DNA from: Opacimonas sp002292215 | GTDB taxonomy: Bacteria; Pseudomonadota; Gammaproteobacteria; Enterobacterales; Alteromonadaceae | DNA length: 64,000 bases | Assembly: GCA_943846745.1 (NCBI GenBank) | Contig: OX044360.1 | Span: forward strand, 744,001-808,000 | Direction of reading: 5' to 3' | In this document: positions 1 through 8,678 of the stretch, piece after piece | How positions within the stretch are numbered: position 1 is the stretch's first letter | How the letters are laid out: every line of letters starts with the position of its first letter | Notes under the pieces: generated by a model | What the model saw: the letters and a program-made list of their open reading frames with translations, nothing else | What the model was told of the DNA's origin: nothing | Databases searched by the model: none | Program-made: the position numbers and the translations under genes

Positions 1-1
1 G

Positions 2-2329
2 GCTTCATCACGAATTGTTTTTTGTGCGGAAACACAAGGTCGTAAAGAAAACTTAATTAGCTTATTAAAGAAAACTCCCTACGCCCCGACTACGATTAAA
101 TCCTTTGCTCAGTATCAAGAAGCCAAAGGCTTATCAAGTGTCGTCGTAGGACGCGTTGAAGATAGCTTTAGTGTCCAGCAAAGCAAAACTGATTCTGTTA
201 TTTTTATTACTGAAACTCAGTTACTTGGCCATCAAATTACGCAACGCCGCCGCCGCGACAAACGTCAAGCGACAGACGAAAGCGCCATTATTCGTAACTT
301 AGCTGAACTAGCTACCGGTCAACCGGTGGTGCATATCGAACATGGTGTGGGTCGATTTATTGGCTTACAAACTCTGGATACAGGTGGCGTAACCACCGAA
401 TTTGTTGCGATTGAATATGCTAAAGGTGCAAAATTATATGTACCGGTGTCCTCGTTACACTTTATCTCGCGTTACAGTGGGGGTGATCCTGATACCGCTC
501 CGCTACATTTACTCGGTAACGACACTTGGACTAAGGCTAAAGAAAAAGCCGCTAAAAAAGTGCGTGATGTCGCTGCTGAATTACTTAATGTGTATGCAAA
601 ACGTGCTGCAAAACCAGGTTTTGCGCATGAGATAGTATGGGAAGAATATAAGAAGTTTGCAGATAGTTTTCCATTTCCCGAAACGCCTGACCAAGAACAA
701 GCGATTAATGCGGTTGTGAATGATATGGGCATGCCGAGTGCGATGGATCGACTGGTGTGTGGTGATGTGGGCTTTGGTAAAACAGAAGTGGCGATGCGCG
801 CGGCATTTATTGCGGCCAATGCAGGTAAGCAAGTCTCTATTTTAGTTCCTACTACACTGCTCGCTCAGCAACACTTCGAAAACTTTGTTAATCGCTTTGC
901 TGACTGGCCATTTAATATCCAAGTGTTGTCACGTTTTGTGTCCGCTAAAGATCAACGTGCAGTCCTAGAAGGAATTGAATCTGGTAATGTCGATATTGTA
1001 GTAGGCACCCATAAATTAATTCAAAACGATGTGAAATTTAAAGATCTTGGCTTAGTCATCATTGACGAAGAACACCGTTTTGGGGTGCGTCAAAAAGACA
1101 AATTCAAGGCACTACGCGCCGATGTTGATATTTTAACATTAACCGCTACGCCGATTCCACGTACCCTAAATATGGCCATGAGCGGGATGCGTGATTTATC
1201 CATTATTGCTACACCACCAGCCAAACGTCTACCGATTAAAACGTTTGTAATAAAACGCAATGATGAAACAATACGCGAGGCGATCATGCGTGAAATTTTA
1301 CGTGGTGGTCAGGTGTATTTCTTACATAATGATGTCTCAACTATTGAACGTACCTTAGAAGAGTTACAAGAAATCGTGCCAGAAGCACGTTTTGCCATCG
1401 GTCATGGTCAAATGCGCGAGCGAGACTTAGAAAGGGTCATGGATGATTTTTATCATCAACGCTACAACGTACTATTATGTACAACAATTATCGAAACGGG
1501 TATTGATGTACCGAGTGCCAATACGATTATTATGGATCGCGCGGATCATTTAGGTTTGGCGCAATTACACCAATTACGTGGTCGTGTAGGTCGTTCGCAT
1601 CATCAAGCATATGCCTATTTGTTAACGCCTCATCCCAAGCGTATGACTAAAGATTCCGTTAAACGTTTAGAAGCTATCTCCTCATTAGAAAACTTAGGAG
1701 CCGGTTTTGCCTTAGCAACGCATGATCTAGAGATACGTGGTGCAGGTGAATTGCTCGGTGATGGTCAATCCGGACAAATCGCCACCATCGGTTATAGTCT
1801 TTATATGGATATGCTTAACAAAGCCGTCAATGCAATCAAACTAGGTAAAGATCCAGATTTCTCAGCTACATTTAGCGAACAAACCGACATTGAATTACGT
1901 ATCCCAGCATTATTGCCCGATGACTATATTGGCGATGTTAATTTACGCTTATCTATTTATAAGCGTTTAGCGTCGTGCCAAGATGAACATGAAATTAATG
2001 AACTACAAGTTGAAATGATTGACCGCTTTGGACTATTGCCTGAACCGGCTAAACACTTATTTATGGTGACGCACTTAAAACTCATCGCGCAATCGTTGGG
2101 AATGAAAAAAATAGAAGCATCAGCTAAAGGTGGTGTGGTAGAGTTCTACCAAGATGCGAAAATTGATCCGAGTTTTTTGATCCAATTAATTCAACAAAAC
2201 CCACAAGATTATCGCTTTGATGGCCCCACACGTTTGAAAGTCATGATAGAATCAAAGACGGCTCAAGGCCGAGTAGATTGGGTTGAGCAACTGATTATGA
2301 GTTTCTTTGAATTTGGTAAAGCAGCGTGA
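2..2329 (+). CDS. mfd: Transcription-repair coupling factor Mfd, 3' part
   Basis: The reading frame is open from base 2, so about the first 370 residues of the usual ~1150-residue protein lie outside the window. Mfd is the cytoplasmic DNA translocase that removes RNA polymerase stalled at lesions and recruits UvrA. Visible from the left edge: the end of the UvrB-like module, the RNAP-interaction region with the motif VVHIEHGVGRFIG, then superfamily 2 helicase motifs including a Walker A (CGDVGFGKTEVAMRAA), the DEEH box (IIDEEHRFGV), TATPIPRTL, and the RecG-like translocation module QLRGRVGRS, followed by the C-terminal UvrA-binding domain. The stop overlaps or abuts the next gene, csiV, an arrangement also known from Vibrio. 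Confidence 0.97.
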   Translation, partial: ASSRIVFCAETQGRKENLISLLKKTPYAPTTIKSFAQYQEAKGLSSVVVGRVEDSFSVQQSKTDSVIFITETQLLGHQITQRRRRDKRQATDESAIIRNLAELATGQPVVHIEHGVGRFIGLQTLDTGGVTTEFVAIEYAKGAKLYVPVSSLHFISRYSGGDPDTAPLHLLGNDTWTKAKEKAAKKVRDVAAELLNVYAKRAAKPGFAHEIVWEEYKKFADSFPFPETPDQEQAINAVVNDMGMPSAMDRLVCGDVGFGKTEVAMRAAFIAANAGKQVSILVPTTLLAQQHFENFVNRFADWPFNIQVLSRFVSAKDQRAVLEGIESGNVDIVVGTHKLIQNDVKFKDLGLVIIDEEHRFGVRQKDKFKALRADVDILTLTATPIPRTLNMAMSGMRDLSIIATPPAKRLPIKTFVIKRNDETIREAIMREILRGGQVYFLHNDVSTIERTLEELQEIVPEARFAIGHGQMRERDLERVMDDFYHQRYNVLLCTTIIETGIDVPSANTIIMDRADHLGLAQLHQLRGRVGRSHHQAYAYLLTPHPKRMTKDSVKRLEAISSLENLGAGFALATHDLEIRGAGELLGDGQSGQIATIGYSLYMDMLNKAVNAIKLGKDPDFSATFSEQTDIELRIPALLPDDYIGDVNLRLSIYKRLASCQDEHEINELQVEMIDRFGLLPEPAKHLFMVTHLKLIAQSLGMKKIEASAKGGVVEFYQDAKIDPSFLIQLIQQNPQDYRFDGPTRLKVMIESKTAQGRVDWVEQLIMSFFEFGKAA

Positions 2330-2337
2330 GAAAATGG

Positions 2338-3540
2338 ATGAGAAAAGCGTTACGCGTAACACACAGGCCGAGCGGAAAAATGATATATTTACTAATTATA
2401 TCAATACTTTGCTGTTTCCCGTCAATTACCCAAGCTCAAGAAGATACTGACTGGTGGTTTGATGTTGAAATCTTAATTTTCAAACATAATAACGCCGAAA
2501 ATACCGTTACTGAGCAATTTGATACTGTAGTAGACAAGCCATTTTCCCCCCGTATTAGTAATGTGTTTTTACCTTTTTACGTAGTTGATACGAGCTGGAT
2601 AGAACAAGCGTTACCCAAGTGTGCTAATCTGAACGATGTATTAGCTGAAGAGTTTACTGATACAGTAACTGATAAAGTAACTGATAAAGTAACAAATACA
2701 TTAACGATGTCAGTAGCGAACGAATCATCCAACCAACACATTATACGAATGGATTGTGCTTATACGTTGACATTAAGTGACTTAGTAGAGCGAAGTCAAC
2801 CCGTCGATCATTATCAAGCCTACCCCACATTACCTATTCATTATGAAGGGATTATCTTTCCTCGCAGTGAATATGCGCATATGTTGCCTCAATCAGAATT
2901 ACAACTAGTGAGTTTGTACAAAGATGTAAATTGGGATAAATCCTACACCCCTTTGCTCCATACTGTTTGGCGTCAACCGGTACATATTGATGATGAAAAC
3001 GCCTACTCCATTCCAATTTTAGCCGGTAAAAATTTAACGTATCAAGCGCCTACTCCTCAACTATTGGCGCAACCTTCACTGGAGCAAGCAAATACGCTTA
3101 TGGGTACTGATAATCCAAGCAATGATTATCCCATCAATGAGTCTCCCATTAATGAGTCCCCTATAAATATTGTGCAAAAAATTAAGCTAGGTTTAGATGG
3201 CACAGTTCCTCTCTATCCAGACCAACTCAAAGAAACCCAAGACAAGGCTATGATTGATACGACCTCTGTCTTTGAATTTGAAGGCTTGGTAACGATCTAC
3301 ATTAAATACATTAATCGTGTGCCATACCTACATATCGATAGCCATGCGCTATTTAATACCTCAAGCGTTTCAGATCCTTTGACGATCATCCCGCATACAT
3401 TTAAACAGCGTCGACGCATTATTTCCAATCAAGTCCATTACTTTGATCATCCCTACTTTGGCATGGTGATTGAATTACGTCGTTATAAACGTCCGGCATT
3501 AGCTGCCCTTGAATCATCCACCGAGTCATCTACTAATTAA
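2338..3540 (+). CDS. csiV: CsiV-family peptidoglycan-binding periplasmic protein
   Basis: About 400 residues. The mature start reads WWFDVEILIFKH, the hallmark of the CsiV family (formerly DUF2803), and the gene follows mfd directly as in Vibrio. In Vibrio cholerae CsiV binds peptidoglycan and works with LpoA when D-amino acids modify the wall; that function is inferred here. A signal peptide (hydrophobic IYLLIISILCCF, cleavage after TQA) is visible. Starts are uncertain: GTG at 2326 overlaps the mfd stop, ATG at 2338 gives a positively charged n-region, ATG at 2380 begins right at the hydrophobic core. Two in-frame tandem repeats (TDTV/TDKV/TDKV and three PINES-like units) lengthen the protein in low-complexity linkers. 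Confidence 0.82.
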   Translation: MRKALRVTHRPSGKMIYLLIISILCCFPSITQAQEDTDWWFDVEILIFKHNNAENTVTEQFDTVVDKPFSPRISNVFLPFYVVDTSWIEQALPKCANLNDVLAEEFTDTVTDKVTDKVTNTLTMSVANESSNQHIIRMDCAYTLTLSDLVERSQPVDHYQAYPTLPIHYEGIIFPRSEYAHMLPQSELQLVSLYKDVNWDKSYTPLLHTVWRQPVHIDDENAYSIPILAGKNLTYQAPTPQLLAQPSLEQANTLMGTDNPSNDYPINESPINESPINIVQKIKLGLDGTVPLYPDQLKETQDKAMIDTTSVFEFEGLVTIYIKYINRVPYLHIDSHALFNTSSVSDPLTIIPHTFKQRRRIISNQVHYFDHPYFGMVIELRRYKRPALAALESSTESSTN

Positions 3541-3560
3541 TTTGTAAGGTTCAACTTTCC

Positions 3561-4124
3561 ATGAAAATCTATACCCGCACCGGTGACACTGGTCAAACAC
3601 AAGTTTACACCCACGAAGTACTTAAAAAAGACAAAGACGATAGTCTCTTACAATGCTACGGCACCTTGGATGAACTGAACTCTTATGTGGGTCTTATCAC
3701 AGCCCTCTTGGTCGCTGATAACAATAGTCACCTGCAAGCAGACACGACAACCTTACCACACCCTGAGGTGTTTTCGTGGTTAGAGCAAATCCAACGTGAT
3801 ATATTCGCAATGGGATTTGCCATGTCAAATGCGAGCCAACTGCGTGATGGCGGGGTCGAATGGTTAGAATGTTGTATTGATAGTATGACTGAGCGGTTAG
3901 CGCCGCAAACTAGCTTTATATTACCTGGTGGAACAGTCAACGCTGCTAATATTCATGTCACGCGAACAATTGCTCGACGCGCTGAGCGTGAATTAGTCAC
4001 ATTACATAAACATACTGAACTAGCACCAAATGTGCTGAAGTACATTAACCGTTTATCCGATTTTATGTTTGTGTTGGCGCGAGCGACGAATGCACAAAGT
4101 CAGATTGCTGATATTAGTGTTTGA
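3561..4124 (+). CDS. PduO-type ATP:cob(I)alamin adenosyltransferase
   Basis: 187 residues, the normal size of the family. It transfers the adenosyl group of ATP to cob(I)alamin to make adenosylcobalamin. The N-terminal ATP-binding motif KIYTRTGDTGQTQV is present, as are GTLDELNSYVGL, the RTIARRAERELV helix and the C-terminal YINRLSDFMFVLARA motif that all belong to the PduO/MMAB type. No other cobalamin gene is nearby, so it probably serves corrinoid salvage. It starts 20 bases after csiV and may be cotranscribed. It converges on nagZ with only two bases between the stops and no obvious terminator. Confidence 0.95.
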   Translation: MKIYTRTGDTGQTQVYTHEVLKKDKDDSLLQCYGTLDELNSYVGLITALLVADNNSHLQADTTTLPHPEVFSWLEQIQRDIFAMGFAMSNASQLRDGGVEWLECCIDSMTERLAPQTSFILPGGTVNAANIHVTRTIARRAERELVTLHKHTELAPNVLKYINRLSDFMFVLARATNAQSQIADISV

Positions 4125-4126
4125 TG

Positions 4127-5143
4127 CTAGTCACATGCTCGCTTGACGCGTTCAACCGCCAGTTTATAATTAGGATGCCCGAGTAACTGTTGATAATGCA
4201 ACACTGTTTGTCTATTAATGGAAACTAAGCCTTGTGGTCTCGTTGAATATTGCGTTTGGTGTTGCACAGTATGTCCAAGGTTATCAAGTACTTTAATCGC
4301 CTCATCAGGGGCGTTACATATCAATGCCATATCCACCCCTGCGGCTAACGCATGTTCAACACGAGCTAACATATCCCCTGCTTGAGTTGCGGCGTGCATT
4401 GATAAATCATCCGAAAAGATCACACCTTGATAGCCTAGTTTTTGGCGTAATGTCTGCTGCAACCAGATAGTAGAAAACCCAGCGGGTTGATCATCAACAT
4501 TTGGATATATGACATGAGCTGGCATTATGCCCGCTAATAAATCATCTTTAATTAACCGTGCAAAGACAGCCATGTCATGTTCGAAAATATCAGATTCTGA
4601 ACGCTCATCAATCGGCATAGCAATATGCGAATCAGCTTGCACATTACCATGTCCAGGGAAATGCTTACCTATTGCAGGCATGCCCCATTGTGTCATGCCT
4701 TGAATAAAAGCGCGTGCTAACATATCGATTTGAGTCTCACTTGCTGAAAAGCTTCGCTGTCCAATCACTTCTGAGATCCCGTTAATATCTAGTACTGGTG
4801 CAAAGCTGATATCAACACCATGTCCTAAACATTCTGCCGCGATGACAGTGCCACACGCCGTTGCTAATGGTTCTGGCTCTGCGTTGGACGCAATATTTCC
4901 CATCGCAGGAACGCTCGTAAATCCTTCAATAAATCGTTGCACCCGTCCACCTTCTTGATCAACACTGATCAAGATCGGATGGGATGCGCTGGCTTTAATC
5001 TGAGCGGTGAGATGCCGTAATTGCTGTGGATCATAATAATTACGAGCAAACAAAATTACTCCGCCCGTTAATGGATGCCCAATAACTTCTTGCTCCTGTG
5101 CGTTTAGTTCACAGCCTGCGACATCGAGCATTATGGGATGCAT
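4127..5143 (-). CDS. nagZ: Beta-N-acetylhexosaminidase NagZ (GH3)
   Basis: 338 residues, typical of single-domain proteobacterial NagZ. The cytoplasmic enzyme removes GlcNAc from GlcNAc-1,6-anhydroMurNAc peptides during cell wall recycling. The GH3 signature KHFPGHGNVQADSH carries the catalytic His/Asp loop, and the nucleophile Asp lies in VIFSDDLSMHAA. The substrate-binding segment ISVDQEGGRVQRF is intact. There is no signal peptide, as expected. It is divergent from the acylase gene across about 120 bases. No ampC/ampR genes are near, so a role in beta-lactamase induction cannot be inferred from context. Confidence 0.96.
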   Translation of the reverse strand: MHPIMLDVAGCELNAQEQEVIGHPLTGGVILFARNYYDPQQLRHLTAQIKASASHPILISVDQEGGRVQRFIEGFTSVPAMGNIASNAEPEPLATACGTVIAAECLGHGVDISFAPVLDINGISEVIGQRSFSASETQIDMLARAFIQGMTQWGMPAIGKHFPGHGNVQADSHIAMPIDERSESDIFEHDMAVFARLIKDDLLAGIMPAHVIYPNVDDQPAGFSTIWLQQTLRQKLGYQGVIFSDDLSMHAATQAGDMLARVEHALAAGVDMALICNAPDEAIKVLDNLGHTVQHQTQYSTRPQGLVSINRQTVLHYQQLLGHPNYKLAVERVKRACD

Positions 5144-5267
5144 ATGAGTTCCTGTATATAAGAAAAAAACAAGTTAAATACTGCACAAAATTGAGTGTGT
5201 AAATATCGACCGGATTGGGTTAATGTATAAACATAATAATATAAAACCAATAAAGGAAGTGCAATTA

Positions 5268-7595
5268 ATGAAATGGTTTAAACGTATAACTATCACCATA
5301 GTGCTACTGATTGTCACTGCAATCGGGCTAGTATACCTTTTATTATCAAGTTCAAAAGCACAACTTGATGGTTCTATCACAGCTAACTCACTCAGTTCGC
5401 CAGTCACCATTGCTCGTGACCAATATGGGATGGTCAAAATTACAGCAAGTAATCAATTGGATGCGTTTTATGCCCAAGGTTATGCCCACGGACAGGATCG
5501 GTTTTTCCAAATGGATTTATTACGACGTAATGCAGCTGGAGAATTATCTGAATTATTTGGTCATGGCGCATTATCACGTGATAAAAAAGCCCGTTTTCAT
5601 CAATTTAGACAAAGAGCTCAACGAGCCTTTGCGTTATTTCCAGACAATCAACGCGCTGCAGTTGAAAGCTATACACGTGGCGTCAATGCAGCATTAGATG
5701 CTTACACCATCGCACCATTTGAATATCTTTTAACAGGATCGACGATGCGTCCGTGGCAAGTCGAAGACTCGTTATTAGCAATTTATAGCATGTATATGGA
5801 TCTGCAAGGCTCACAAGTTGAGCGTGATTTAACGCTTACGTATTTACACGGACAATATGGCCAAGAAATGGTCGATTTTTTACTCTCTCCTTCGTCATAT
5901 CAAGCGGCGATTGATGGTTCTACACTGCCCTTAAACGAACAGGCTATTCCTGAGCTACCGCTAGTCACTAGCGCAACGACGATTATCGATGAACCTTGGT
6001 TTGATTATTTTGAAGAAGCCGATATCGGCAGTAATAATTGGGCAGTATCGGCACAACATACAAAAAATGAACGTGCGTTGCTAGCCAATGACATGCATTT
6101 AGGGTTAAATTTACCCGCCATTTGGTATCGCGCACAAATTCAATACCCGCATAACGGTGAAGATATTACGGTTGTCGGTGTGAGTTTACCCGGCGCACCA
6201 GGTATTATTGTCGGTTCTAATTTACATGCTGCTTGGGGGTTTACTAATGCGAATGTGGATAATGTCGACTGGATTGCCCTGCCCGATGACTATGCTACCA
6301 GCACGGTTAACGAAACGATAGTGACAACCGAAGGCAGTGAAGATTACGCCATCACCATGAGTGAGTATGGACCGGTGCAGACCATCGACGGGCAACGTTT
6401 TGCTCTGCGCTGGGTAGCACATACTGATTATGCAGTGAGTTTTGATTTATTGGATTTAGCGCACGCACATTCTGTTGATTCACTTATGGATGTTGCACAA
6501 CATATTCGGATCCCAGTCCAAAATATGATGATGGCAGATAGCGAAGGTCAAGTTGCTTATCGATTAACGGGTGCGGTAACTTCACGTGCCCCACTCCAAT
6601 CCAATGCATTGAGCACGAGTCAATTTGCGACAGTCGCAAATGCATGGCAACAACCAGAAATGATCACACCAATTTATCGTTCACCTACACACCATAAACT
6701 ATGGACAGCAAATGCTCGGGTATTATCTACAAGTGAGATGTCCCGTTATGGTGATGGCGGGTATGCATTAGGCCCACGCGGCGTACAAATTGCTAATCGT
6801 CTAAAAGCTCAAAAGACATTTGATGAACAAGATTTTTTAGCCTTACAGTTAGATAACCGTGCAATTTATATGAAAACATGGCGTGACATGCTACTCGCAA
6901 CACTAGAACAGGCCGACGACCCACAATATGACCAAGCTATTTTAGCTTTACAAAATTGGCAAGCCTGTGCGTGTGCAAATGATGTCGGCTACACCCTTGC
7001 TCGCTACTTTAGAACACAAGTCATGTATGAACTGATGACGCCTCTATATCAAACAGCACAACAAGCTGGCGTGCGTTTTAGTACCATTAATCGCCATTTA
7101 GATACTGCCGTCTTGCGACTTTTAGAGGAGCAGCCCACATCCTGGTTAGCGGGTAACTACAAAAGTTATGACAAATTAAAATTAGCTATGTATCAGCAAA
7201 CTATTAATAAACTCGCGTCCAAAATGCATCTAATTCAAACTAATAAACACATTGACCTGTCACAATTTACTTGGGGTAAGGTTAATGAGCTTAATATTCG
7301 TCACCCTATATCAACACAGGTGCCAGTATTAGCAAAGTACCTTGATATGCGCCCTGTACCTGGTTTTGGTGATAGCTTTATGCCAGGGGTTCAAAATGGC
7401 ACACATGGCGCTTCACAGCGTTTTATCGTACAACCAGGGTTAGAAGAGAATGGCTTTATGTCTTTACCAGGAGGTCAATCTGGACATCCTTTATCTAAGT
7501 ATTATGATGCGGGTTTTGAAGTGTATGCAGAACATCAAGGACTACCGCTGCTGTTTCAACAACCACAGCATAAGTTGACACTGAGACCGCATTAA
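5268..7595 (+). CDS. Penicillin acylase family amidohydrolase (peptidase S45)
   Basis: 775 residues from ATG 5268, chosen because AAGGA lies ten bases upstream and the protein then begins MKWFKR followed by one hydrophobic segment (signal peptide or anchor); an upstream ATG at 5223 lacks this support. These N-terminal nucleophile hydrolases are exported as a precursor and self-cleave into alpha and beta chains. The cleavage motif IGSNNWAVS places the nucleophile Ser at about residue 255, giving a beta chain near 520 residues. Family members hydrolyse amides such as penicillin G or N-acyl-homoserine lactones; the substrate cannot be read from sequence. Stands alone, divergent from nagZ, convergent with the unknown gene downstream. 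Confidence 0.92.
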   Translation: MKWFKRITITIVLLIVTAIGLVYLLLSSSKAQLDGSITANSLSSPVTIARDQYGMVKITASNQLDAFYAQGYAHGQDRFFQMDLLRRNAAGELSELFGHGALSRDKKARFHQFRQRAQRAFALFPDNQRAAVESYTRGVNAALDAYTIAPFEYLLTGSTMRPWQVEDSLLAIYSMYMDLQGSQVERDLTLTYLHGQYGQEMVDFLLSPSSYQAAIDGSTLPLNEQAIPELPLVTSATTIIDEPWFDYFEEADIGSNNWAVSAQHTKNERALLANDMHLGLNLPAIWYRAQIQYPHNGEDITVVGVSLPGAPGIIVGSNLHAAWGFTNANVDNVDWIALPDDYATSTVNETIVTTEGSEDYAITMSEYGPVQTIDGQRFALRWVAHTDYAVSFDLLDLAHAHSVDSLMDVAQHIRIPVQNMMMADSEGQVAYRLTGAVTSRAPLQSNALSTSQFATVANAWQQPEMITPIYRSPTHHKLWTANARVLSTSEMSRYGDGGYALGPRGVQIANRLKAQKTFDEQDFLALQLDNRAIYMKTWRDMLLATLEQADDPQYDQAILALQNWQACACANDVGYTLARYFRTQVMYELMTPLYQTAQQAGVRFSTINRHLDTAVLRLLEEQPTSWLAGNYKSYDKLKLAMYQQTINKLASKMHLIQTNKHIDLSQFTWGKVNELNIRHPISTQVPVLAKYLDMRPVPGFGDSFMPGVQNGTHGASQRFIVQPGLEENGFMSLPGGQSGHPLSKYYDAGFEVYAEHQGLPLLFQQPQHKLTLRPH

Positions 7596-7637
7596 GCAAA
7601 ATACGGCAGTAGTTATATTGCCAAAAAAAATGAGGCG

Positions 7638-8372
7638 TTATTTACGTTTAGATAAAGAGGCTTGCCATTGCACTTGTGCATTGGCAATATCTTGTTCCGT
7701 AACGAGTCGGGATTCTGCACTAGCTAAGGCTTTTGCTATATTAAAAATGAGTAAGTCACGATCAATAATTAACTTCGTGGCTTCTTGATATAGCTGCCCT
7801 CGCGCTTCTGGAAATGCCGCTAACAATCCATCTAAAGAATGAAGTTCATGGTAACGCTTTTCCACTTCTTGATTAAACCACGCACGCTTGGCGCGAAATG
7901 TCATAAAATCGATAACCTGAGCAGAACGTAAAAATTTAATTTGTTGGGGAGCTAAATTGAGTTGCATTGCTGTATCAATTAAACGTTCTTGTAATGCTAT
8001 TAGTGCTTGAGGTTGAGTAAATTTCACGGCGCTAAACGCAGTATTAATCACTTCTTGTACGTTCAACAAATCCATCGCGCTTAAGTTGGAAAAGGCGACA
8101 TCGGCTGTGGTTAATGATAAAGCTAAGGCCAGTTCGTCTTCATCGTTAGGCGAAATATCCGCACTTGCACCCGCACTTGCACCTGTCGGATCGCGAAACA
8201 GGATAGCCTCAAAATCAATTTTAGCTTGTTTGGCTTGAGCTACCATCGGTTTGGTAACTTGGTGTTGAATAAATTGAGTGTAAACCAACCAGCTACCGTA
8301 ACTGAGTAGAGATAGACTACATATAAGCGTAAAAAGCACCCGAAGGTGCTTTAAATATGAAGATTGTGCCAT
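7638..8372 (-). CDS. Hypothetical protein with N-terminal membrane anchor
   Basis: 244 residues, family not recognised. One hydrophobic segment near residues 10-32 (VLFTLICSLSLLSYGSWLVY) suggests a membrane anchor or uncleaved signal; the rest is charged and largely helical by composition. A short tandem repeat encodes ASAGASAD at about residues 65-72. The ATG is two bases past the ihfA stop, so it reads as the last gene of the pheST-ihfA operon. However, codons 7-14 coincide with the intrinsic terminator of ihfA, so expression requires readthrough, or the true start is further in. The next in-frame Met is at residue 43, after the hydrophobic segment. No function proposed. Confidence 0.7.
   Translation of the reverse strand: MAQSSYLKHLRVLFTLICSLSLLSYGSWLVYTQFIQHQVTKPMVAQAKQAKIDFEAILFRDPTGASAGASADISPNDEDELALALSLTTADVAFSNLSAMDLLNVQEVINTAFSAVKFTQPQALIALQERLIDTAMQLNLAPQQIKFLRSAQVIDFMTFRAKRAWFNQEVEKRYHELHSLDGLLAAFPEARGQLYQEATKLIIDRDLLIFNIAKALASAESRLVTEQDIANAQVQWQASLSKRK
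8331..8352 (-). terminator. Intrinsic terminator of ihfA, inside the next ORF
   Basis: On the minus strand an 8-bp stem AAAGCACC/GGTGCTTT closes on a TTCG tetraloop and is followed by TTTTT. It lies about 22 bases past the ihfA stop and overlaps codons 7-14 of the downstream unknown gene. Confidence 0.8.
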
Positions 8373-8374
8373 TA

Positions 8375-8674
8375 CTAGGCTTCAGAACCAGGGGCATTTT
8401 CGACGCGAGATTTCAATTTTTGACCCGGTTTAAATGTCACTACACGACGTGCTTTGATAGGAATATCTTCGCCCGTTTTAGGATTACGACCAGGTCGTTC
8501 TTTTTTAGTTCTAAGATCAAAATTACCAAAGCCGGATAATTTGACTTGTTCACCGTTTTCCAAAGATGATTTGATTTCTTCAAAAAATGCATCGACTAAG
8601 TCTTTTGCGTCTTTTTTATTTAAACCCACTTTCTCGAACAAATGTTCAGCCATTTCAGCTTTAGTCAAAGCCAT
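8375..8674 (-). CDS. ihfA: Integration host factor subunit alpha
   Basis: 99 residues, the standard length. IHF alpha pairs with IHF beta to bend DNA at specific sites in replication, transcription and recombination. The DNABII fold is clear: MALTKAEMAEHLFEKVGL at the start, then LSGFGNFDLR and the beta-arm signature with the conserved RPGRNPKTGEDIPI, whose Pro intercalates into DNA. It starts four bases after the pheT stop, the standard gammaproteobacterial pheST-ihfA arrangement. An intrinsic terminator follows closely. Confidence 0.98.
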   Translation of the reverse strand: MALTKAEMAEHLFEKVGLNKKDAKDLVDAFFEEIKSSLENGEQVKLSGFGNFDLRTKKERPGRNPKTGEDIPIKARRVVTFKPGQKLKSRVENAPGSEA

Positions 8675-8678
8675 AGAA

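Noticed and set aside
472..819. Minus-strand frame of 115 codons
   Set aside because: Shadow of the mfd helicase domain on the opposite strand.
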